From NCBI RefSeq assembly GCF_000715075.1, contig NC_134082.1, positions 210,685,948-210,749,947 on the forward strand: 64,000 nucleotides of DNA, in the 5' to 3' direction. How positions within the stretch are numbered: the stretch's first letter is position 1; the number at the start of each line of letters is the position of its first letter. Origin of the DNA: Nicotiana tabacum. Its lineage: Eukaryota; Streptophyta; Magnoliopsida; Solanales; Solanaceae. A program made the position numbers and the translations under genes. Below are positions 48,140 to 57,241 of this stretch, one piece after another. The notes beneath the pieces were generated by a model, which worked only from the letters and a program-made list of their open reading frames with translations, was not told the DNA's origin and did no database searches.

Positions 48140-48950
48140 GTTAGCAAAATTGTAACTCACTTACACTACTGATGCAATGATGAGAGTAAACTAAAGACTA
48201 GGCTAGGATGTGCATCTCCTACGAGTAAAACCAAAACTCTTGCTAGCAAATGTGTCTGCTAAAATAAAAACCTCAATGACTCAAACTAGAAAGTGCGTCT
48301 TCTATGGTTGAATCGGAATGAGCTAAACTAGGAAGTGCATCTCCTAAGGGTGAAAACTTCAGTGACTAGAACTAGGAAGTGCGTCTCCTATGAACTTGAA
48401 AGACCTTGATTAGGAAGTGCGTCTCCTAACGAGTAAACTTCAAAAACTGGACTAGGAATTGTGTCTCCTATGGTTGAACTTAAAATGAATCAAACTAGGA
48501 AGTGCATCTCCTAAGGGTGAAATCTCAATTCCGGAAGTGCGTCTCCTAAAATAAAGTATAACCTGAAAAATCCAAACTAGGAAGTGCGTCTCCTAAAGCA
48601 AAATTATAGCCTGAGCGAACCAGACTAGGAAGTGTGTCTCCTAATGATGAAAACTTAATTCAGGAAGTGCGTTTCCTGTGCATGAAATTAAACTTAGGAA
48701 GTGCGTCTCCTAGGGGTAAAACAGTCTTAGGAAGTGCGTCTCCTATGGGTGAAACCTTAACGATTTTGAACTAGGAAGTGTGTCTCCTATGAATGAAAAT
48801 AATTTAGGAAGTGCGTCTCCTATGGGTGAAATCTTAATTTAGGAAGTGTGTCTCCTATGGTAAAACTGAACTTAGGAGGAAATGCATCTCCTATGGGTAA
48901 AAATAAACTTTAGGAGGAAATACATCTCCTATGGGTAAAGACGTAGAATG
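48140..48950 (-). repeat. AGGAAGTGCGTCTCCTA tandem repeats
   Basis: The core (CT)AGGAAGTGCGTCTCCTA recurs about 18 times at irregular 28-60 bp spacing, with TGTGTC and TGCATC variants. AGGA...TCCT in each core is an inverted repeat around GTGCGTC. The last units gain an insertion (TTAGGAGGAAATGCATCTCC). Confidence 0.9.
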
Positions 48951-49245
48951 TATGCCTCTGTTATCTGGGCGGCTCCCAACTTCAATACTTGAAACGTAAA
49001 GACTTAATGTATGCCTCGGTTATCTGGGCGGGCTCCCAATTTCAACACTTGAAAGTAAAGACTGAATGTATTCCTCTGTTATTATGGGCGGGCTCCCAAC
49101 TTCAACACTTAGAAGTAAAGACTGAATGTATTCCTCTGTTATTATAGGCGGGCTCCCAATTTCAACACTTGAAATAAAAGGACTAAATGTATGCCTCTGT
49201 TATCTGGGCGGGCTCCCAACTTCAACTCTAGAAATATAAAGACTG
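48951..49245 (-). repeat. About 60-bp repeat, GGGCGGGCTCCCAACTTCAA type
   Basis: Five units carrying ATGTATGCCTCTGTTATCTG, GGCGGGCTCCCAA(C/T)TTCAACAC and a TTGAAAGTAAAGACT tail. Directly abuts the 30-bp array. Confidence 0.9.
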
Positions 49246-49982
49246 AACCCAACATATCCTATTTGAGGGCGGACGAACCCAACATATCCTATTTGAGGGC
49301 GGATGAACCCGACATATCCTATTTGAGGGCGGATGAACCCGACATATCCTATTTGAGGGCGGATGAACCCGACATATCCTATTTGAGGGCGGATGAACCC
49401 GACATATCCTATTTGAGGGCGGATGAACCCGACATATCCTATTTGAGGGCGGATGAACCTAACATATCCTATTTGAGGGCGGATGAACCCAACATATTCT
49501 ATTTGAGGGCGGATGAACCCAACATATCCTATTTGAGGGCGGATGAACCCGAAATATCCTATTTGAGGGCGGATGAACCCGAAATATCCTATTTGAGGGC
49601 GGATGAACCCAACATATCCTATTTGAGGGTGGATGAACCCAACAATTTCTATTTAAGGGCGGATGATCCCAACATATCCTGTTTGAGGGTGGATGAACCC
49701 GACATATCCTATTTGAGGGCGGATGAACCCGACATATCCTATTTGAGGGCGGATGAACCCAACATATCCTGTTTGAGGGCGGATGAACCCAAAATATCCT
49801 ATTTGAGGGCGGATGAACCCGAAATATCCTATTTGAGGGCGGATGAACCCAAAATATCCTATTTGAGGGCGGATGAACCCGACATATCCTATTTGAGGGC
49901 GGATGAACCCGACATATCCTATTTGAGGGCAGATGAACCCGACATATCCTATTTGAGGGCGGATGAACCCAACATATCCTTA
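49246..49982 (-). repeat. 30-bp array, about 25 copies
   Basis: The unit (A/G)ACATATCCTATTTGAGGGC plus GGATGAACCC repeats about 25 times with little variation. Because 30 is divisible by three, the plus strand stays open as a 10-residue repeat (DEPxISYLRA), but that strand is antisense to the element and the flanks are other arrays. Treated as non-coding. Confidence 0.95.
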
Positions 49983-52297
49983 AGACTTGAAAATGTCTTA
50001 ACGAAAACTTGGTGGGGATTATTTACTTACCTGTTGGGGGTAAAAATGTTATCATCTGGGGGTACCTGACTTCCAGAAAATTTTCTAAATGGAAGGAAAA
50101 TTTTCTGCCCCAGTTTGATAATATCCCTTGTGGCATGCGTTTCTGCATCAATGCCATTTCCTTTACCTGTTTCAAATCAAACAAAATTTGTTAGTTTAAA
50201 ACATGGTGGTTGGATGTGATACTCCTATTGGGATGGTTTTCCCTTTATCTTTCCTTGCGCTGTGTTCCACAACTTGTTGGGGATGATATCATTTGCTGGG
50301 GATAATCCCCTTCTGCTGGGGATATCCCTCTTCTTTTGTGGCATAGCTCGGAAACCGGCATTTCTGAGGCCTTTTAAGTCTAGCATGAATTTCCCCAAAT
50401 CATGCTCACCGCTTTCCTTGCTTTGTTCATGGGCCTTGGCTTTGAGGTTTATAACCTTGGTTTTGGCAAGGATATCCCTTTTGACACTCGTCAATCCTTT
50501 CGTCAGCTCCCTTTTGCTGGGGATATATTTTTGACACTGGCCTCGCGCTTGTTCCTCGCTGACTATACCACTTGGATGTAATAGTCAGATCTTATCTTGC
50601 ATAGTTGGAAAGCTGATGGCATATTCTGAAGTCAATTCACACTTGTTCTGACCAGACAGACTCTATTGGGGATTTTCTATGAAAGGAAAAAGATAAAAGG
50701 GAACATAATAAAAAGACCAAGGAAAAAAATGACTCTTTAACAAAAGAAACTATAAATAAAAACCTATCAAATGAAGATACCGACTCTAATGGCCATGACA
50801 TGCGTATGTGGCCTATCCTTTATCGTCAATCATCTTTCAAGATCTTCAATTGGCGATTCCCCATCTTAATCTTATTCGACTTGTAGTGCCCGAAGGGTTT
50901 TCACTATCAAGTCTCTCTCATTTTTGGTTCTTCTCTCAGCTTTCATCGCCTTATGGTGCCTGTGAAGGTTTTCACCAATAAGATTCTCTCATTTGTATCA
51001 CTTTCCAGCTGGGGATTTGGAGTGTCGCCGGTATGACTCTTTCTGCTGGAGATTAGAGCCCTTTCTGCTGTGGAACAGAATGTTATGTTCGCCGGTAAGA
51101 CTCTTATTTGTCTGACTTGGCATCTTTTGAAGACTTATCGGAAGGTCTTTCTTTGGACCGTAATGTGGGTTTTGGATAGGCTAGAAAAAAGGGTATGAAA
51201 GGCTCAAAAATACATTAATTTTGGGTTATTAGTTACAACCTTCGGAATTAGATTTATTTACAACAAACACAATTTTTGCCCCAGTTTCTTGCTTGGGGAT
51301 ATTTTAATTGATTTTTTTTTCATTTTTCAAAACTATGACCGAGCCGTGAAGCGCCTACATATCCTCTTTGAGGAATCAGGTCAAACGTAGTTCCCACTTC
51401 CTCTTTTCATTCCGACTTTCTTTTGTTTGTTTTTTTTCTTTTCTTCTTTCATTTTTCTCTTTTTTCGTTTTGTTGTTGTTTTTTTTTTTATCTTCCATGT
51501 TCGCATCTTCTAGTCGTTGCTACTGATTTCAAACGAGGGGTATGAAAGAAAAATAAACAAGGCTCAAAAGGGGTAACGAAGGATAAAGTGTTTAGGTAGC
51601 AGAACAAAATGCCTTCGTCATTCCAGTCTTCCAAATATGCCAAGTGCAAACAACACAATTAAACAATAGATTTATAGTCTCTTCCGATGGTGCTAGACTT
51701 GACAATTATATTCAACATCTGTTTGTTCATTTGTCACTTCTAAAGCACCGTTGGGCGACACTCTCTTTCTCATTATTATGAACGATCCTCATGCCAATTT
51801 AGCGAATCTTGCTTTTAACGGTTTTCTTTGTGTTTAACTTGCCCCAGTTCCACATGACTCGGGCTTCAAATAATTCCAAACCGTTCTTATTTCCTTTAAA
51901 TGCTTTGATCAGCTTCCCAGGGTTTTAACTTTTAAGATTAGGCCCAATGTGTGTGCGCATGTCATGTCACTAGAATCGGTGTTGAATAAAAATGATAAAA
52001 GGACTAAACAAAAGAAAACTGGAAATAATAGAAGACCGGATTTTGCATTAGATTACCGGTGAAATGGTTTGAAAAAACAAAAACAAACCGGAATAAAATC
52101 CTAAACAACATGGACAAAACTTAAACAGACCGCTATGACAAAACGGAAAGATAAGCGGCAAGATATTGACACAAAACAATCCGAATTACAATCCTAATGA
52201 TCCGAACAACAGAAATGACAACAGAATAAGCCACCACAAGCTTTTCTCTTGTTAACCAAGGAACAGAGCGTCCTTCCACTTTATCAAGAGTGACATC
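49983..52297 (-). other. Non-coding interval between gag and the arrays
   Basis: No pol motif found. TGCTGGGGAT(A/G) words recur at 50276-50340, 50513-50525 and 51007-51062. GGTTTTCACTATCAAG/GGTTTTCACCAATAAG repeats lie near 50897 and 50968, T-rich runs at 51420-51495, and a hairpin motif copy at 51353-51393. Small frames such as 50225-50494 (-) have no family features. Confidence 0.6.
51353..51393 (-). other. Two-hairpin motif, copy E
   Basis: On the minus strand GAACTACG...TGTAGGC. Outer CTACG/TGTAG closes with a G-T(U) wobble, intermediate between copies B-D and F. Inner TCCTC (51362-51366) with GAGGA (51370-51374) around a 3-base loop. Hairpin 2 not evident. Confidence 0.65.
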
Positions 52298-54127
52298 TTA
52301 GCCACTGAGCTTTGCATCGATACTACCAGGACCATTACCCGCTTCAATATCATCAACATCGGTCAACAAGTTCTCAAGAGGATTCGCGTGCTCCCTGTCA
52401 CTGTCATCGATCACAATTGCCCCTTCCTGAATCATTCTTTCTATTTCCTTTTTCAAAGAACGATAGTCTTCAATGCTATGTCATTGGACATTAGAGTGAT
52501 ACATGCATCGTACAGCAGGATCGAATCCTTTTGCATATGGGTCTGGAGTATAGCCAAGGAGCGGCTCAATCAGTCCTGAAAGCTTTAGCTTTTCAAACAA
52601 ACTTGCGTAGGACTCCCCAATTGGCGTGAAATTGTTTCCTTGCCTTTGTTTTCCCCCATTCCCCTGTTTTCTAGGGTCGTTGGGTGCTTGAAAACGTTGT
52701 GAAGGCAAGAATGCATTACATGGTGCTTGCTCTCGCCAGCGGGGGTGACCTGATGGTTGACCCCGCGACCGGACCTTGTTCGGAGGATAATACTGAGGTG
52801 GATTATATGGAGCTCGGGGGCAGGCTTGGGCATGATGGTCTGAAAAGAGTGGATCTGATGGTGGGTAGTAGGGTTGTGGAAGGTTGTATGGAGTGTGTGG
52901 ATAATTTGGATGACTGGGCCTGAGCTGGTAGTGAGGGGAAGGACCTCTGAATTTGGACCTAGTACCTACTTCGACTGATGCTACCTCGAGCACACCTCCC
53001 GCGCCGCTCTGAATAGCTTGGGTCATTGCCTTGAGCGCTGAGTAATTTAGGATTTTGTTAGACCTTAGGCCCTCCTCTATCATGACCCCTATCTTTACCA
53101 CTTCATTGAAGGATTTCCCAACCGTTGTCACCAAGTGACCAAAGTAAGTTGGATCAAGTGTTTGCAAGAAGTAGTCCACCATTTCTCCCTCTTTCATGGG
53201 AGGATCAACTCTGGCCGCTTGTTCTCTCCAGCGGAAACCAAACTCACGAAAACTTTCCCCAGGCTTCTTTCCAGTCCTCAGCAATGTGAGACGGTCAGGG
53301 ACTATCTCGAGATTGTACTGGAAATGACCTGCGAAAGCCTGCGCCAGATCATCCCAAGTATACCACCTACTGGAATCCTGCCTGGTATACCATTCCAGTA
53401 CAGATCCGCTCAGACTCTGGCCGAAATAAGCTATTAGCAGCTCATCCTTGCCGCCTGCCCCTCTCATTTTGCTACAGAATCCCCGCAAATGTGCCATGGG
53501 ATCACCGTGCCCTTCATATAAATCAAACTTAGGCATCTTGAACCCAGCTGGGAGTTGGACGTCTGGGAAAGGGCATAGATCTTTGTATGCTACGCTGACC
53601 TGGTTGCCCAAACCGTGCAGGTTCCTGAAGGACTGCTCCAGGCTTTTGAACTTTCTCAACACCTCATCCTGTTCAGGGGCTTTAACCGGCTTTTCGATCT
53701 CTGCCGGTACCTCCAAGTGTGGATTGTAAGCATGTGGCTCGGGGGCATGGAATGTAGGCTCAAGGGGATAGTATTGCGTATCGTGAGCCTGAAACAATGG
53801 CTCATTGGTCATTCTGTGCAAGATGGCTGATGTGGGTCCCACAAAAGTGGGAACATTTGGTGTTGGGAGAGGTTGATGGGATGGTGGAGCTTGGGAATCA
53901 TGGGGGCTTCTCTCCTGAAGACAACGGTGATTTGGGAGGCTTGTTGAAGGGCCGGAGTGGGGGTATTCGGGCACGTGCCCTAGTGGCTCAGGGCTCTTTT
54001 GTGCTTTGGCTAGAGCTAGCTGCATTGCATTCATCTCTAGTCCCATCCTTTCTATCTTTTCCATCGCTTCCTTTAACAACGGGCTCATCGGCCTTTCTTC
54101 CTCGGTACTATTCTCTGAAGTAGTCAT
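52298..54127 (-). pseudogene. gag: gag of nested element (one in-frame stop)
   Basis: ATG at 54127 on the minus strand. N-terminal acidic/coiled segment (PLLKEAMEKIERMGLEMNAM), Pro/His-rich stretch, then a capsid-like core (FDLYEGHGDPMAHLRGFCSK, LEWYTRQDSSRWYTWDDLAQ, REFGFRWREQAARVDPPMKE) closely matching gag of the Ogre-like element. TGA at 52481-52483 lies inside the knuckle region (CMYHSNVQ-stop-HSIEDY), whose last expected Cys is Tyr. The same frame continues to TAA at 52298-52300. A 548-residue product could still be made. No protease frame follows, unlike in the Ogre-like element. Confidence 0.88.
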
Positions 54128-54517
54128 GCTTGTTATTATCGGTCCTTTGGATCTAGTTTGGTAAGGGTGTGTTGCCAGAATTCTTTAACAACTAACTGTT
54201 TGAGATTCGGAAAACAACAAACTTGTTAGCGTTTAGAGTTTAACAGATTTGATAACAACACATTGAGGATGCAATGCCCCTAGGCAGTTAACCGTTTCTA
54301 ACATGCTTTGCTTCAAACAACATGCGTCATCCCTGCTTCAAACAACATGCGTCATCCCGGCTTGCTTATTTGCCCCTTTGAAGTACTTTGGGAACCCCTG
54401 TATTTTATTATATTTTGTATTTTCTTTTTCTTTAGATTTTTCATTTTTTTTCTTTTCTCTTTTTTTCTCTTTTTTCAAAATTTTTTTTCTTATTTTTTTA
54501 TTTTTTTGTTGTGGTCG
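54128..54517 (-). other. gag upstream region of nested element
   Basis: Non-coding, with a GCTTCAAACAACATGCGTCAT duplication (about 54310-54352) and a long T-rich run (54405-54510) upstream of gag on the minus strand. The plus-strand open frames here follow this low-complexity DNA. Confidence 0.6.
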
Positions 54518-54576
54518 AATCTTATGGAGATTGCCTACGTATCATGCCCCCGCATGAATCAGACCTTGCGTAGTTC
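54518..54576 (-). other. Two-hairpin motif, copy C
   Basis: On the minus strand GAACTACG...CGTAGGC with inner TCATGC/GCATGA around GGGG, and hairpin 2 AATCT/AGATT (54518-54522 with 54528-54532). Hairpin 1 is the same as copy B, and its place before gag is the same too. Confidence 0.7.
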
Positions 54577-55505
54577 GGACCAATAAAAGATAAACAATAA
54601 TAAACATTTTTTCACAATTTCCATATTAAAACAAATTGGGTTTCAAAGGTTAGAAGATGACCTACATACTCGAAAATCAAACAACCCACATATTCTAGTC
54701 AAAAGATTTATAAACTTCAAAACAAATGGCCAACTTCCTTCCTTCGTTTGCTAATTTTAACCAAATGGTTATTTTTGCAAATGTGGCCCCTTCCAATTCT
54801 CACATGAATTTTGAGGCCGGGGAGGATTATTTTATGACACTTTACCAACTTGTTCATTCTTTTACGAAAACAACCTTTCGACAACTGAAAGATACTCTAA
54901 GGCTATTTCGGCAAGAACGGTTTAAGACGCGGCCGAAGCTGGCTCGACTTATTATGACAAAATTTGAACGGTATTCACCTGACCGTCGACTCTTTTTTTT
55001 TTCAAATTATAATAAAAACTTGGTGTTGCAAAACACGGCCCTTCAGCGTCTCGGGGACGAAGCTTTTTAAGGCTGTGTGGGTCAACTGGACCAAACTCCT
55101 AGACATGACCCAAAAGGTGGCTGTTTATGCAAAGTCAGCCTTCCGGCGTCCCTTTCGGGAACATTCGGCTATTTATGACAAACAGCATCTCCTGACTTAG
55201 TTATGACTCTTTTATTGTTTTTCGAAAATAGGAAACCCAATACTGCAAACACGGCCTGTCAACGTCTCGAGGACGAAGATTTTTAAGGCTGTGTGGGTCA
55301 ATCGGACCAAATCTTAAAAAATGACCCAAAGGTGGCTGTTTATGCAAAGTCAGCCTTCCGGCGTCCCTTTCGGGAACATTCGGCTATGTCTTGATAAAAC
55401 AGCGTCACCCGACTTCTTTATGACAAAAATTAAAATTTGACATATATATTTTTTTATGATTATTATTTGTTTGTTTTTGGCTTTTTAGCAAAACGGTGGG
55501 GTTGG
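54577..55505 (-). repeat. Leader interval with 216-bp-spaced direct repeat
   Basis: A segment with ACGTCTCG(A/G)GGACGAAG, TTTTTAAGGCTGTGTGGGTC, AAAGTCAGCCTTCCGGCGTC and TTTCGGGAACATTCGGCTAT occurs at about 55030-55200 and 55246-55421. No ORF1-like coding sequence was found. The frames 54726-55070 and 54964-55200 have no recognisable domain. Confidence 0.7.
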
Positions 55506-55563
55506 ACCCGATGAGGGTTGCCTACGTATCTCACATCCGGTGAGAATCAAACCCGCGTAGTTC
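55506..55563 (-). other. Two-hairpin motif, copy D
   Basis: On the minus strand GAACTACG...CGTAGGC. Outer CTACG/CGTAG; inner TCTCAC/GTGAGA (55529-55534 with 55540-55545). Hairpin 2 ACCC/GGGT (55506-55509 with 55515-55518). The inner stem differs from copy B at several positions, all compensated. Confidence 0.7.
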
Positions 55564-56307
55564 GGGCAAATAAACTATTTTGGAGAAAACCCTTTTCCAT
55601 TTTCTATTTTTTATTATATTTTTTTCCACAACAATCAAAGAGACTATTATTTTTCATTCATAACAAACAATCAAATTAACAAAAAAAACATACAAAAAAC
55701 ATAAAACATTCCTTCTTTTTCCTTTGTTTTTCTTATTCTAAAGAAAAAGAAATTTTTTTTTTTGGAATTTTTACCTTGCTTAAAAAATATTTTTTTTTGA
55801 ATTTTGGATTTTAAAGAAGAATCAAAATGTTTTCGGATTTTTTTTTAATTTTGAATTTTCTTTTGAATTTTTTTTTGATTATATATATATTTATTTTGGA
55901 ACAGATAATAAAATCACGTTAACGCCCGACTCTTTTTATTTTTATTTGGCATTTTCATAGACAACCAAAATAAGATTAAAAAAACATTTTTTTTAAAAAA
56001 AAACCAGACTTTTTTTTGATTTTATTTAATGGCCCAACAAACTATTTTCTTTTTGGAAGAAAAAAAACAAGACAGAACAATGATGATTTTTTTCTTCTAT
56101 TTTTCCTTTTCTTTTAATATAACAAACTAATAAGATATTTTTTTTTATTTTCTCAAAATTTCGGCAGAGTTTCGATACTACTTGGACATTGTTTTTTTTC
56201 TAAAAATAAGTAGTTATATCTCTACACTATTATTTTCTCCTCTTTTTCACGATTTTCTAATTTATGAAAAATGATGACAACATACAAAATCTTTTGAATT
56301 TTCATCT

Positions 56308-56310
<3 letters not shown>
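55564..56310 (-). other. T/A-rich leader tract
   Basis: Long runs of T and A with no gene, motif or repeat unit that I can define. Confidence 0.5.

Positions 56311-56371
<61 letters not shown>
56311..56371. repeat. (TA)n microsatellite, about 30 units
   Basis: Uninterrupted TA dinucleotides for about 60 bp, in the leader of the nested element. Confidence 0.97.
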
Positions 56372-56376
<5 letters not shown>

Positions 56377-56407
56377 TTATTGTATTTTTTCAAAAATGTG
56401 GCATGGA

Positions 56408-56610
56408 GGACATAGGGAATTCCAAGACTTCTTGGATTCCGCGAATGTTCCCCATGTGCTTTTCCCAAAAATGAAGTATGGGGGACATAGGGAATTCCAA
56501 GACTTCTTGGATTCCACAAAGGTTCCCCATGTGCTTTTTTCCAAAATGTAAAGTGTGGGGGACATATGGAATACCAAGGCCTCTTGAATTCCACAAATGT
56601 TCCCCATGCT
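56408..56610 (-). repeat. Three 75-77 bp units, each with a hairpin
   Basis: Units share GACATAGGGAATTCCAAGAC, CTTGGATTCC and TTCCCCATGTGCTTTT. Inside each, GGAATTCCAAG pairs with CTTGGATTCC (56416-56440, 56491-56515), or GGAATACCAAG with CTTGAATTCC (56568-56592). They lie in the 5' leader, about 0.6 kb from the primer site. Open frames here only read the repeat. Confidence 0.85.
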
Positions 56611-57220
56611 TTTGATTAAAATAAGATCATGCTGGAAAAGAGTGCGGCCTTCTTATTAAACGTGATCAACATAACAATTCACCCTTGAATAAGTACAACA
56701 TGTAGCACATAGGATGCCAAAAGATGGTCTATTATTTTCAGGTTGCTTGTCCTAGACGAACCCAACCCCTGTGTTGAGTCCCCTAAGTCAAATGCACATG
56801 ATGCAAATAAACGTTCCTACTAGGGATCCGGCATGTGGCTTTGTTATACTAAGTTCAGAACCTGGGTGTTTGTTCTAGACCTGGCTTACCCGAGCGGACA
56901 GCTCGAGCCGAGGGGGGCAGCGTACCGGGAATACAGAAGCTTCACCAGCTTAGCAACTTGTCCGAACCTCGTTCTAAATTGGGATTTGACACTATACAGA
57001 AAAGAAGTCGTACGAAGTACACCCTTCTTCATGATTTAGAAGACTCAGAAAGGATAGGGGTTTCGGCACAGTTTATATACAGTTCACGTAATATCAAAGC
57101 GGTAAAAGACAACCAATTAGCACACTAAGCACAGATCATGTAACAAAATCAGATAAAACCAAATATAACAATTTATCTAAGCTCGAATTTCTAACCCTGA
57201 ACCAGTGGTTCTGGGCCGAT
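56611..57220 (-). other. Primer-proximal leader of nested element
   Basis: Non-coding. Resembles the Ogre-like leader at 39035-39540 (ACGTTCCTACTAGGGATCCG and CCTGTGTTGAGTC on the plus strand). The shared leader is evidence of a common packaging system. Confidence 0.65.
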
Positions 57221-57237
57221 CCCCAACAGAGTCGCCA
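57221..57237 (-). other. Primer binding site of nested element
   Basis: On the minus strand TGGCGACTCTGTTGGGG, four bases after the LTR end. It differs from the Ogre-like primer site by one base. Confidence 0.85.
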
Positions 57238-57241
57238 GAGC

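Noticed and set aside
49246..49982. Possible CRISPR-like regular repeat array
   Set aside because: Direct 30-bp head-to-tail units without unique spacers, inside a plant retrotransposon.
54726..55200. Possible ORF1 of the nested element
   Set aside because: Frames are on the strand opposite to gag, overlap direct repeats and show no similarity to the Ogre-like ORF1.
56264..56607. Several 60-95 codon frames around the (TA)n tract
   Set aside because: They read microsatellite and minisatellite sequence and are in conflict on both strands.
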